Below, one piece after another: positions 25,061-36,568 of a stretch of DNA of 64,000 nucleotides (position 1 is the first letter of the stretch; each line of letters begins with the position of its first letter). Below the pieces are notes generated by a model. That model was given only the letters and a program-made list of their open reading frames with translations. It had not been told where the DNA came from and ran no database searches. The position numbers and the translations under genes were made by a program. The stretch covers positions 20,146,745 to 20,210,744 of the forward strand of contig CM075102.1 of NCBI GenBank assembly GCA_037576195.1, written 5' to 3'. The stretch is from Phytoseiulus persimilis. Taxonomy: Eukaryota > Arthropoda > Arachnida > Mesostigmata > Phytoseiidae.

Positions 25061-25919
25061 TCGACTTCCAGCGAAAACCCGTAGGGCCGAAAACCTCTCC
25101 TCTTGTTTCTAGGGTACAGCGAATCGAGCCAAGTTTCGATGCACGGGTGTGAGAGACTGCCCTCGTGTGATTCTGGAGTCAGGGTATTCAGGCAGAGAAT
25201 CTCCAGTGAGGCTGACCCTGCTTCGGGAAAATCCCAATAGTAGGAAGTTCCTCGACGTTAACGGCTTCCTTCGCATACCCGGCTTGTCATTGATCAGTAA
25301 CCTACCCAGCTCGGCTCGCGATTCAGTCGGGCTTCGTTTTGGATGTACAGTTCCGTAGCTCATCATGATGCACATGGTCTCTTCTTGCCCATTCAAGTGC
25401 AGTCTCTCAGACCCTGTGCTGTTCATAGAAGCTTACGGTACCGGTGACAAGCTCTTCCGACATTCGCCCCGACAGACACAGGAGCTTTGGAAACGATCTC
25501 TGGAATATTCTACGGAATGGTCGTCGAACGCCACGCCAATCCGCACGTGGCGAATGAGCAGCTCGGCTAACTTGCCGTTCTAATGAGTGATTAAGAGAGT
25601 TGGATCGACACGGTCCAGCGCTTACGCTCTGTCATCTCGCATAAGGCAAAGTCGATGTGCAAAAGCAAAGGTGTCCGTAAGGATTCCTTATGCGAGCCCC
25701 TCGGGCTTATCGTTGGTTCGATTTTCGGAAACTACACACGAGCGCACCGTGGAGGCCAAGAGCGAGACACTTCAAGGAAACACAGCGATGCGTGTTTCCA
25801 GCAGCAGAAGCCAACAGATCGGCGATTCGTGCTCATGACGACCGGAGCCGTTCAGGCCGTTGATTCTCAACGGGGTCGAGACCGATCCCTCAGGTATCAG
25901 CGGCGGGTTGGTCGGGTAC

Positions 25920-26615
25920 CAGTTACCCGAATCCCACTCACTCGAATCCCAGTTACCCGAATACAAATCACTGTCTCTCACTGCCGAATCCTCATCCGTT
26001 GAAGCTCCTTGTGCATGGCGATTCGCGCGCTGATCGAACTTCGGAAATCGAACTCGACCAATACCACCTTTCCCTCGAGAACGGCGTAACCCAAGAGTTT
26101 AAGTCTCCTATCTCGGCTCAAGTTTCCAATATTGTACTGGGACTCCGAAAGTCGTCCTTCACATAAAGGTATCGCTTTCAACGTTCTTAACTCGATACTC
26201 TTCCGTTAGTTTACTGGTTAAGAATCGTCAACCTTGCCATCGCCTGCTCGGCTGCGCGCCCTTTTCGGGGAATCCGGCCACATACCGGAGGACCTAGTAC
26301 ATCCGCGCGAGTTTTTGCTCGTGGGTTCCCATGATTCTCAAGCCATATTTGTACTTCGCACGTCACATCGGAGGCTGGAGATTTGTGGAAACACATTCTG
26401 CACTGCGCTGTACTTTGCTGCATGAAAAGGGCTTTGTATATTCCTATGGGTTCCACTCATGTTGCATCAGTGGAGTGGATATCTCTTTCAGTCAGTTGCT
26501 ATTCTTCTCCCAGAGATCCGTCGTGACTCGAGAGTCTCGAGTCGAGACTCCAGTGCGTGAGGATTTGGCGGTGAGAGAGAGTATTTAATTCGGGTAAGTG
26601 GGATTCGGGTAACTG
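25920..26615. mobile_element. Candidate non-autonomous TIR element (MITE)
   Basis: The left end starts CAGTTACCCGAATCCCACT. The right end is its reverse complement, finishing AGTGGGATTCGGGTAACTG at 26615. Similarity continues inward with gaps for about 75 bp on each side, sharing blocks such as TTACCCGAAT, TCTCTCAC and AATCCTCA. The 696-bp interior has no transposase-like ORF. A perfect 9-bp-arm palindrome (GAGTCTCGA, G, TCGAGACTC) lies near the right end. No clear target-site duplication is visible. Class not assigned. Confidence 0.65.
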
Positions 26616-27149
26616 AGATGGGACGGCAGGAGCACTGCTCCGGATGGATCAAGATTTCGGACTCAGAATAGCGTGGAACCCGGACTCGTGGCAATGTGCC
26701 AAATTCTGCATCATCTAGTTTGCATTTTCTACGTTCCAGCCGATTCGAAGGCTGATTTCCCATAATCTGCGCGAAACACTGAACTTTAGGACCTGGATCT
26801 TTTATTTTTGAGTGGGTTTGAGCCAAAACGACGAGCGGATGCTCAGATATTTACGCAGTAGGTTCGATGCCAGCGTTCTACCCTGTTCTCTGCTTTGTCG
26901 GTTCTCCGTGAACGTCCAGGTCGGGTGTCGGGGGCTGCCCTCCACAGGTCTTGGCCTCCAGTGTTGCACCTAGATAAATCGAAATTCCCTACCTAATCCA
27001 GCAGGCCATCGCCTGCGACGCCTCGCTCTCAGCATCCTAAGCGAGCCGAACAACCACTGCTCCTACGAGCGGCTGCCCTACAGATTCGACATCTGTAGGG
27101 GCCATGATCTTCGATAACAGCAGCGCCGACGCTCGATCGGGATTAATGT
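26616..27149. other. Spacer before lipase 5 with a perfect hairpin
   Basis: No coding sequence found. A perfect hairpin (10-bp arms CCCTACAGAT/ATCTGTAGGG, 5-nt loop) sits at 27076-27100, just beyond the 3' end of lipase 5. Confidence 0.4.
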
Positions 27150-28736
27150 TTATTCCGGTTCGGTCTCTACTAGATCTTTGCAGAACGGAGGCTCATCGCG
27201 TGTGTCAACGAATTGAATTCCTCGACCAGGGAAAGTTTCCGTCTCATTGAGGGATATGGCGTTCCAATAGTCTTCGTCTACCTCGCATTTATCGGCTCCG
27301 TATTGCTCGAGCCCTCCGGTGCAGGCGTACGAGAGCATGCTGCAGTTTCCCTCCTTCTGTAACGCCTCGATGTAATACGAAGTTGCTCGCGCATGTGAGC
27401 AAGAAGCACTCTTGGCGTGGACTGGAAGAACGAAGGTTGTCAATGACGACGATAAACTCCAGGTGGGAAGTACGGGTATCCGTAGCGTCTAGCAAACAAC
27501 TCACAATCGTCACAGCCTGGTTGGGGCGCGGTTCCACCGTTTATGTAGAAGTCCACATGCCCGATCGGGTTTGCCATCCCGAAAGACAGTCCGTTGATGT
27601 TCCCAGCCGATGTGTGCACGACTTCAACGAAGCGTGCCATGGTGACATTCACATGGAGATTGAAGTCTTCGAAGAAAGCTTTGGCAGGATCCAGCGCTGG
27701 AAATAATTTCTGTCCGTTAAGTGCATGTTCCTGGTCCAACCCACGAGAGCTCTTGCTCCCCGCAATGATTATCGCGAGGTTCTCGCTCACTGGCGATGAG
27801 CAATCTGCCGACCTGTGATTTTCCCTATGACCAAGTTGCCACTGAGGAGTCTGTAGTGGTCCCAGAAGAAAATCGTCATTTGAGCTCCCAGACCATGGCC
27901 AATCCAGTGGGTTCTCTTCGGACTAACATTCCCATCTGTTTCTTGCACGAGTCGCTGTAGAATCGAAGCCACTTGTCGTCCGACAACCTGGCTGTTTCGC
28001 ACAGCTTGCATGTACGATTGCGTGGCGGAGGCTCCGTTGGACCAATCAACGGTTATCACTAGACCGTCCTCCTGCGGAAGAGATGAGAACTCGCAAACGA
28101 CGCTGGACGAAATACTCTGAGGATGGAGAGGCACAGTCTCCAGGCCAGACTCACGTGGTCGAGTAAAGTCTCTTTCAGAAGCTGCACCCAAGACTGCTTA
28201 GCTGATGAATGGAAGCCGTGGACGATGAAAGTCAACTGCATGGGCTTGGTAACTGCCTCCAACACAGAGCTGATGTCATTGTAGGGAAATTTGATCCCTC
28301 GATCGTTGAATCTAGAGAAGAAAACCCCTCGTACCAGCCGTTGGATTCTCTAACACTCTGCTTAAGTGGTCTCGGTCAATCGAAAGACTTACCTGGTGAA
28401 GAAGCGGAAGCTAGTTTTCATTTCTGAGGCGGGGAAAGGTAACCCGTCTAGCCCGAAAGCCTTGCAGTTGAAGCAGCCTATATCGTCCATGCATGTTTCG
28501 CAGGACTTCTTTCCGGAAGTGATTTTCGGGAGCTCCAGAGACAGGATGTTCGGGTTTTTGAGCAGGGCTTTCTCGAAGATGGGGATAATCATTGCCGCCT
28601 GTTGTTCCCTATTCTTGAACTCGTACACCGAGCAGAATATGTTATCGAGGACATCCTGCTCGGTCGGCGACGCTATCGGCCATTGCGATGAGCAGCATGC
28701 CAATAAGCTCGAAACCAGTATGAGTAGGCACTGCAT
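27150..28736 (-). CDS. Lipase-fold protein 5, nucleophile Ser lost
   Basis: Predicted secreted member of the pancreatic lipase family that is probably not an active lipase. Five exons: 28736-28393, 28311-28155, 28071-27813, 27696-27505, 27421-27150; phases 2,0,1,1 close to 407 residues. The signal peptide is MQCLLILVSSLLACC. The N-terminal region is longer than in lipases 3 and 4. The fold marks HGFHSSA, VITVDWSNG, ALDPAKAFF (Asp) and CSHARATSYY (His) are intact. The elbow reads GHGLG, with the catalytic Ser replaced by Gly (GGT, 27892-27894). The ORF and all splice sites are intact, so this looks like a maintained pseudoenzyme, as known for insect yolk proteins of the same family. The AATAAA signal overlaps the stop codon (GAATAAAC). 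Confidence 0.87.
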
Positions 28737-30051
28737 ATTACCTGAAGGAGTCAGAGCCAGGTCAGAAATGAAACGCTCCATTCATCTCGGGAACCACCTC
28801 AGGATCGGTCGATGATGGGCGGCGACGACAATTCGCTTCCTGACCGACGCTCCTTCTCAAACTGACTACTTTCGAAGCTCGCGTCAGACGAAGGACTTGG
28901 AAAACCTCGGATACAATAGATTCACTGAACTCACGTAGCTATCGCTCTCCGTAGGTGGAATCGCGCTCCGCGCTCGAGCATAGGAATCTTATCGGGAATG
29001 ACATATGACGCTTCCTGAGCAGGTCTTCCTTAAAAAAGCGCTGAAATTCAGGCAGCAATCGTGACACAAGTGTGAACTTACTGGGCACGAAAGTCAAGTA
29101 GAAATAGGGAAGCTGTGAGTTCATGCTTCCTCGGGCTCACATAAAAGTGACGAAATCCGTGATTCTGGCCTCCTCATATTATATCAAAGCTCCAGTGGCG
29201 TCGGTGTGAGAACGCGAGCTGAACATGGGAAACGTTCTGGGATGAGCTGCGAAGGGGAGGCGCTCCGATTTGCGGGAACGGAATGAGTCGATGAAAATCC
29301 GGAGTCAGCGCCGCGCTGAAGTCGCATTGCCACCCGTGTGAAAGCGTCTCAGTTAAATGGGAACCGCATCGATATTTTCACAGTGAATCCCGACTGAACT
29401 CAGACACGACGAGCCTCCGTAGGAAGGGATGCAACTTCGGCCGGGCTTTCGTAGACGCTCTCGAAACGTGCTTGCCATCGGCTGTTTTGCTCTCGTATGC
29501 TGTCCATCCTCGGGATGGCCGCTTCTCTGCCTTCGACAATCGGGCTTCTCCGACAAGCACCCCTCCCCCTTCCTCCAACCCACTCTCACATCCCCTTCAT
29601 TCCCCTCCAAACCCATTCGAGTACCTGAACTCCTCCCAAGCAGTCATATCAATGACTTCGCTATTACCGCGTTGGGAATAACCGAGAACCCAAATTGTAT
29701 TATTCACTCCTTCTTCAGAAAGAGATGCCAATGCTATCGGACCCTCTAAGCGAGCATCCACAGGGGCGACACACAAAGGGCGATTCATCCGCGTCGTCCT
29801 CGCAGGCAAACGCGGATATGTAGTCAGAATAGGAGTTCACGATTTGAATCCGGGGACCGGATGAACGATACGCCGCGATTCCCTCCCTGAGGAGCTCATC
29901 AGGAAATTCACAGACATCAGCGTCGGAAGCTGGAACCCTATAGCTTCTTCCCGCATTCGCTGATAGAGCCATTCTAGGCATTTCAGAGCATCATCGTCCT
30001 GACGAGGAGGAGATCATGGATACGGAATGTAACAGGACGGACATCATTTAT
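28737..30051. other. Intergenic, possible decayed coding fragment
   Basis: Between lipase 5 and SAM synthetase. On minus, two overlapping frames (29981-29715 and 29809-29597) both look somewhat protein-like and could be one coding stretch split by a frameshift near 29775-29810. No family recognised. The remainder shows nothing. Confidence 0.3.
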
Positions 30052-31263
30052 TTAATAAACCAATTTCTTCGGTTTCTCCCAATTGAATTGCTCACGGCCG
30101 AAGTGTCCATACGCAGCGGTCCTATAGTAGATAGGATCTTTGAGTCGAAGATCTCGGATGATTCTGCCTGGCCGAAGATCGAAATTGCTCTTGACGATCT
30201 CGAGCAGTTCTTTCGACGACTTGCTCGAGGTTCCGTAGCTGAAAACGGAGATTGAAATTGGTTCGGCGATGCCGATGGCATAGGACAGCTGAACCAAACA
30301 CCGTTTCGCCAGCCCCGACCTGACCAGTGACTTGGCGACCCATCGAGCCGCGTACGCGGCGGATCTGTCGACCTTTGTGGGATCCTTCCCGGAGAAAGCC
30401 CCACCACCGTGAGCCCCCCAGCCGCCATAGGTGTCGACGATGATCTTGCGACCAGTCAGTCCCGCGTCCCCCATCGGACCTCCTTCGATGAAGGTGCCAC
30501 AGGGGTTCACGTGGATGACGGTCTTGCTATCGAGGTACTTCTTCGGGATGACAGCCTTCACAACCTGTTCGGTGACTTGCTCTTGGAGTTCTCCCAGGGC
30601 GATCTTCTCGCTGTGCTGAGTCGAAACCACCACGGTGTGAACCCGGAGCGGAACGGCGGCACCGTCGATGAATTTGTACTCACACGTCACTTGGGTCTTG
30701 CAGTCGGGTCGCGCCCACCAGAAAGTACCGCTTCGTCGCAACTCGGCCAGTCGCTGATTCATTTTGTGGGCCAGAACGATGGTGAGCGGCATGCATTCCT
30801 CCGTTTCATCGGTCGCGTAGCCGAACATCAGACCCTGGTCTCCGGCTCCGATAGATTCCTCGTCACGGTTCTTGTGGACCCCGCTAGCGATGTGCTGGCT
30901 CTGTTGCTCGATGGTGACGACGACATTACAGGTTTTGTAGTCGAAACCCTTCGAGGCGTCGTCATACCCGATTTGGTTGATGGCGTCCCGCACGACCTGC
31001 TGATAGTCGATGGTCCCGTTCGCCGTGATTTCTCCGGCAAGAAGCACCATTCCGGTTTTTGCCGCCGTCTCGCAGGCGACCTTTGCATTAGGATCGACCG
31101 CGAGGTACGCGTCCAGCACAGCATCACTGATCATGTCGCACATCTTGTCGGGGTGTCCCTCTCCGACGGATTCCGAGGTGAACAGGAAGGTACTGTCGTC
31201 CCCCGGCATTTCCTGGTGGCCGTCGACGGAGCGTCCCGAAGGATATTCGCGTCCTTTCGGCAT
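30052..31263 (-). CDS. Sam-S: S-adenosylmethionine synthetase
   Basis: Makes S-adenosylmethionine from methionine and ATP (EC 2.5.1.6), the cytosolic methyl donor. Intronless 403-codon ORF, in the usual 390-410 range. Diagnostic motifs run in order: [14 protein letters not shown] (ATP/methionine site), [25 protein letters not shown] (signature 1), HVNPCGTF, and [23 protein letters not shown] (P-loop-like signature 2 region). It starts at the first Met of the frame, about 30 residues before the conserved core. The C-terminus [11 protein letters not shown] is typical. An AATAAA begins on the last base of the stop codon (30052-30047), implying either a very short 3' UTR or use of a later signal. 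Neighbouring genes are mostly intron-rich, so an intronless form may reflect intron loss or old retroposition. The ORF is clean, so it looks functional. Confidence 0.97.
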   Translation of the reverse strand: MPKGREYPSGRSVDGHQEMPGDDSTFLFTSESVGEGHPDKMCDMISDAVLDAYLAVDPNAKVACETAAKTGMVLLAGEITANGTIDYQQVVRDAINQIGYDDASKGFDYKTCNVVVTIEQQSQHIASGVHKNRDEESIGAGDQGLMFGYATDETEECMPLTIVLAHKMNQRLAELRRSGTFWWARPDCKTQVTCEYKFIDGAAVPLRVHTVVVSTQHSEKIALGELQEQVTEQVVKAVIPKKYLDSKTVIHVNPCGTFIEGGPMGDAGLTGRKIIVDTYGGWGAHGGGAFSGKDPTKVDRSAAYAARWVAKSLVRSGLAKRCLVQLSYAIGIAEPISISVFSYGTSSKSSKELLEIVKSNFDLRPGRIIRDLRLKDPIYYRTAAYGHFGREQFNWEKPKKLVY

Positions 31264-33836
31264 CCCTTCGATTATCCGAGATTGACAAGGCAGAATGCGC
31301 GGACGCTTTGACCGCGCGGGGATCGATAGTGATTCTGCAGTCAGATGTCGACGCGCCTCTTGGACGCATCGCTGAGTGCTGGCGAGAGGCTGAAGCGATT
31401 CCAGAGGCTCGCGAGCGATACGAGCGGGCGACAGAAGCTCGCACTCCCGTTTCGGTGTAAGTTCTCAGCTTATCTTCCAGTGATGCCGGATCGCTCAAGC
31501 ATGGCTGCCGGTCCGCCGCAAAGCAGTATCCGGACTTTCGAGCGTCAAGTATAAAAAAGTTGTTCAGAGGCGTTTGGAGCTTGCGTGCGAGTTGCGGACT
31601 ACGCAACAGCCCGGGAAAACCTCCTGTTCGACCCAGAAGAGCGAGAAAATTACTGGCATTCGGAAACTCAACGGGTACGGAATATCTTCTTCACTGTCAA
31701 CGAAAGCCATCGATATCATGATCGATGCAAGTGTTTGCTGCTTGAATCGTAATCACCGGGACAGATGACGAGATTGTTGAGCGCACCGATGTTTCCGCCA
31801 GTCGTTCGGGACAGCAGATTAGAAGCTATTGAAGTAAAGACACGATCCTCCGTATACCGGGAGCCATGCCGCAGGGAATTCTCGGAAAGGTCGTTCTCAG
31901 GTGTTTTCTGTTTATTGTAATCGTATTCTCCGCTTCATACTCTTACATCTCTCGTGTGGCTAGCGTAACTCATCATACACGTAGAACACCTCCCTCAAAT
32001 CATACACGGACTATGCCCTTGTGGTGACAGTGGACTCACTTCGCTCTTCTCCTTGCTCCGAACGGGTAACCGTGTTCTCTGCTACGATGTTGTCGAATAC
32101 GTCTACGTTCCGCTATCCTAGCCTATGTACAAAACTCAACATCGAACAATTTGAAAGAAGAAGGGATACAATCATTTCGTAATTTTCAATATCAGTATCA
32201 TCGATTTCCATCAACTTGATGAGTGGCTCTACAATTTCGCGGCTCAGATCTTGGCCACTCGAGCCAGCATGTTTCGCTGGAGTCGACGACCCATTTCTCG
32301 GCATTTTATCCATTTTCACGATCATTCGACGCCAACGCATCAATTTATGTGGCTTCCACGACATACGTGCGAGGCGCTCGTTTCTTAAATGAAGATCCAT
32401 GCGTCAGTCAACTCTCTACTTTCGCTAAGAAGAACACTTCACGATCTTCCTGCTCCGCGTCTGCTCCGCTGTTGTGGACTGAGACAATGAACGAAGAGAA
32501 TCAAACATGGTAGCATTTCAGGAGAATCAACTACATATACAACCCTTTCTCTTTTCATCAACCGTGCATCGGAATAGTCCGCCGACTCAATGATATGAGA
32601 AGAACAGTGTAAAAATCAGCATGGGAATGAAATAAATCGACTGAACATACATCACAGATCATGCAACTCGAACTCATTTTCCTAGTTTTTGCTCTCCCTC
32701 CCTCTCCCTATCTAAAACCATAATTACTCCGAGTGTCACCATCAGTTTCGCTCCCGCTCCAGTTACCGATTATACTGATTGGCGTATGAAGATTCGATCT
32801 TCCCTCTCTCGGATCTGGAGGGAATCGAATCGAGTGACGAGACTATCTGGGGAATTATCAATTTACGAATGTCCCGAATGAGATGTTTCCAGTGAAATGT
32901 CTGCCTGCTCGACAGCTATCCCACCACAAGATGACGCTCCCACGTAACCAACGGCTTAGCGGGTTAGACGAAATATCCAACCAGCTCCGGTTCACTGACA
33001 GAGCAGAAACGAAACGCTTAGCCGGTTGACGGCAGAGTTCGGTTATGCCCGAGGAACAAGACAACAGATCAGTGAACACAGAAGGGCGGAGAGTTTCCGA
33101 TCTCGGGAGATCTTGTCGCTCGAGTGGAGGAGGAAAATAGGGGGAAGCAAAATGAAATTCAATCACGGATTCTCAGCTACAGCAATCAGAAGTGATATGG
33201 GGGAGCAGAAAGGTTTCTCGGACCGACCCGCTCTTCTTGGGCCAATAGGTTTCTAATGGATATAAAGTAGCGCCGCTTCAAATCCGAACTCCTTCACCTC
33301 CTCGCATTCCGCATCTCAACAGTATGCATTGTAAGCGCGGTGGGTATTGGTAGAGGTGGTGCGCTGAAACGCTCCCGCAATGCTCTGCCATTCCGCTATT
33401 CTCTAGAAGCTCGACATCAACCGTCAGCGTCAAGCGCGGAATTCTGAGGGAACGTGGAATCTTTCACTTTTCATGTAACTGTAGGTTTGCGATCCCAATT
33501 TCTGCCCTTTCCTGTCTTTAAGTAGATCCTGCTCACACCTTGAGCATCACCTCCACCTGTTTTTCGTGTCGAGAGTCTCTACTCGAGGTTCCAAAATCGA
33601 ATTTTCGGCTCCCCGGGTTTCCCCCCTGATCCATGCTGTTCTCTCCTTGGCTGCTTTCCTGTTTCATCCCTGGTGCTGTATGATCGCTCGTTCCAGCTTT
33701 GCGCGCGGCAAGTGCCTAAAACACAGGCTGAGGTTTCGCGTCTGACCGTCCCCCAACGTATTGAGGGACAGTTCCGCGTGGATAAAGTGTGTTGAATGTA
33801 GTCGTGTCGTACGAGAAAAGTGCTGCTGCAGTTGAC
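31264..33836. other. Long intergenic region
   Basis: 2.6 kb upstream of SAM synthetase and downstream of EPS15. It should hold the SAM synthetase promoter. I see one short candidate ORF (31866-32027, listed separately) and a minus frame (32400-32113) ending in an acidic Leu/Ile-rich stretch with no recognised family. A large part near 32600-33700 shows no coding potential. Confidence 0.4.
31866..32027 (+). CDS. Candidate 53-residue membrane ORF
   Basis: A short plus-strand ORF with an N-terminal basic residue, a hydrophobic span (CFLFIVIVFSASYSYI) and a basic Thr/Pro/Asn-rich tail including an NHT sequon. The layout resembles the start of a type II membrane or secreted protein and may be a first exon, but I found no following exon. 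Could be a chance frame. Confidence 0.2.
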   Translation: MPQGILGKVVLRCFLFIVIVFSASYSYISRVASVTHHTRRTPPSNHTRTMPLW

Positions 33837-36568
33837 TTAGAATGCACTAGCGCCGAACGCGTCAAAGTTGGCGAAGCCGTCATTGGATTGAACCTGAGCG
33901 TTACCAGGGTTGCTCGGTGCGAAAGGATCCTCGCCGGGCGGTGGGGGCGGTACAGGGGGTGCGGGTGCCGCCCTAGTGGGTCCTGCGGGCCTACTGGGGG
34001 GCGCTGGTCGCGGCGGAGGGGCTTTCGCGCCGCCTTTTGCCTTAGGTGGCAGAGCCGGGATCGGACTGGCCCTTGAGGCAAAAGGATCACCGCCGAAAGG
34101 ATCCGCTCCACCTGTTGAGGCGGCCGAAGATCCGAACGGGTCAGAGTTCCCGAACGGATCCGCGCCGCCAGTCGCAGCAAACGGGTCTTGGCCTGCAAAT
34201 GGATCGCTGGCGAAGTTCACTTCCTCGGCCAGCTTGGCCATGGCTGCCTCCTTCCGCTCGTCCAATTCTTGCAGGGTAGCCTGGAAGACGAAGCAAATCA
34301 CAGAGATGAGCTTTGCGAACACTCGGGATAAGGCTCGTGGAGAGCCGTCGTCACATCACCCCGAAAAGGCCAGGAAAACAATCACGAACCTTGCTGGCTT
34401 CGATATCCTCCACAATTTTCTTAAGCTGTTCGCTCAGTTCCTGCTCCTTCGGATCTCCCTGATTCATTGCTTCTTCGATTGCGTGCTTCTCATCCTCGAA
34501 CGTCTTCCGCAACACTGCTACCTTTTCTTGTTCCTGGAAAACGACGATGAAATGACTGCTCGGCGAGTGAACTGCTCAGGCGTGAGGGGGGAATGTCCGG
34601 GAGAACAGACCGTCTTGCTGGAACGCCTCTTCGCCGCTCCGAGCGGGTTCTACGCAGAAGCAATTATTTTGAATGAATCGCTCGTCAAAACGCCTAACGC
34701 AGCGCATCAAATAACTGATGCGATCCGCCTTTGGCCCAGGTTTGTTCTCGTTCCCGCAGCCGGGAAACACTTCAATCCGTGTTCAAACGAAAGATGACTT
34801 GAACCAAGGGATCAGGCAAAACTGACCAGAAAAGAGCAACCTTTCCTCTCATCCCAACGGGAGCAGACCCCGTTGAATAAGCCTCGAAGTGAATATAACG
34901 CCGGATCCGAAACCACAGGGCCGCTTCAAATTTCGGAAAACGTGACGGTGTCCATCCGTGGTAAAGACAATCAAGCAAATATCGAACTAGGAAGGTCACG
35001 AGAGGAGGATGAAGAGATACCGAAGCCAATCGAACGTACATCTTGTAGCTGTGCCTTGGTTTCCGTAAGTCGTTGTTCCAGAGCTCCTTTCTGAACTCCG
35101 AGTTCGGCTAGTTTCTTATTCGCTTCTCTCTTCTGCACTTCAAGTTGTCTCAGCATGGCCTGTAACTGTTCTAGTTCTCTTCGGGCGGCCGCAACTTCGG
35201 CCTCCCGAGTCCTGGCTTCTGCCTCGACGACGTCGACTTCTTCTTGGATGATGCGTTTCTCACTGGAATATGTAAAACTCAAGTTAGATTCCGAAGAATC
35301 GCGATAATTCGCCTCCTGCTTCCGATTAGATCGGGACCAACTCACGTCTGAAGCTGACGTATCTCTTCGTTGAGAGCGTCGAGTTCCTTATTCCCAGTGG
35401 GTTTGCTGCGCTCCCGGAGCTTTTCCTCGACCATCCCCATGGCTTGAACGAACTGAGCGCATGAAAGCCGACCTGTCTGCGCGGTGTCCACCGAACCCCA
35501 GATCTGCGCGAGATCTTGTTGTGGCAACCCGGTGTCCAGGAACGTCTGCTTGCAATCTGCGCCGTTGACAAAGCCATCTTTGTCGGTGTCGAGTCGCTTG
35601 AATAGTTTTTGATGTTTTTCTCGCTCCATCACCATGATGCTGTCGCCGTTGCCAACGTTCTCGCCAGGAGATTCAACGGCGGAAGGTGAACTCAACGCCG
35701 CAGGGGGGGTCGGTGCCACGGGAGGTGGGGCTGGCGAGGATCCTTGACCGGGATCGTTGAAACCCGAAGGTATAAGGTCCGGTATTATGGCTGCAGATCT
35801 TGTTTTCACTAGCTGAGGAGGAAGCGACATCGGGATGGGGGCGTTCTCGATGAGCGCTTTAGAGACGAGGTGCATGGCAACAACGAACTCTTCCATGTCC
35901 AGAGAGCCGTCCTGATCTTGGTCGGACATGTCCCATATCTGACCTAAGACCTCGACTGGAAGCTTGGAGTTGAGCATCACCTGCGAACGATTTCGGAAAT
36001 CGGGATCAAGAGCTCCCGCTATATGAGAGAGGAGAATCCGCTGGACGGCGCCACCCTCTAGATACTCACCGGTTTGACTTTATTGCCTGGCAGAAGACCG
36101 TTCTGAGGTCCAAGTGTGTGGAACATCTCCTCGTACTTCTTGCGATTTTCCGCTTTGATACTCCAATCGATCGCTGGTGGAGTGTTTTGTAGGCGGGGTG
36201 CGGGTGTTTCCGTTCGAATAAGTGCAGCTTCAGACGGCGTTATCCCCGATTGAGCTAGCGCGATCAGCTTCAACGCTACAAAGAATCCATAGCGGTCCAA
36301 GTACCTGATGAGGACGAACCGAGTGAGAAAGACTCGAAAGCCGGAGAATACTGTCTGCTCAGTCCTCGTTTCTCGGATTGATACGAAGTCCCGCCTCTTA
36401 CCCTTTTCGATCTGGGTCGGCTAGTTCCCAGATGTCTCTGAGTACGGAGTCAGGTAAGGCGCTGCGTTTCAGGAAAGCGGCCGCATCCATGGCGCCGATC
36501 TGGTTGACGCCCGCGGGGTCGATCTGCTTGTAGAGGGCTTCATACGCCGCGAAATGAGAGCCCACCAG
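33837..36568 (-). CDS. EPS15: EPS15-type endocytic adaptor (5' end missing)
   Basis: Clathrin-coat accessory protein that links AP-2, NPF-containing cargo adaptors and ubiquitinated receptors at the plasma membrane. Exons found: 36568-36402, 36304-36070, 35980-35346, 35262-35040, 34533-34390, 34280-33837; phases 2,0,2,0,0 close, giving 615 residues without the first exon. Order of domains: EH1 (about 1-90), EH2 (about 110-200, with GNKVKPVMLNSKLP and an EF-hand loop DQDQDGSLDMEEF), EH3 (about 250-330, DTDKDGFVNGADC), coiled coil (about 345-470), then a tail with seven DPF motifs that bind AP-2 alpha-ear and two Pro-rich runs. It ends FDAFGASAF. No ubiquitin-interacting motif is visible, unlike vertebrate EPS15. 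The first coding exon, before LVGSHFAAYEALY, was not found between 36569 and 37112. Confidence 0.92.

Noticed and set aside
30409-31311. 300-codon plus-strand frame opposite SAM synthetase
   Set aside because: Shadow of the conserved enzyme's codon pattern; no family resemblance of its own.
32113-32400. 95-codon minus frame ending in an acidic Leu/Ile-rich segment
   Set aside because: Partly protein-like, but no splice partners, no family and an equally long plus frame overlaps it.
33910-34797. 295-codon plus-strand frame opposite the EPS15 tail
   Set aside because: Gly-rich antisense of the DPF/Pro-rich coding region.
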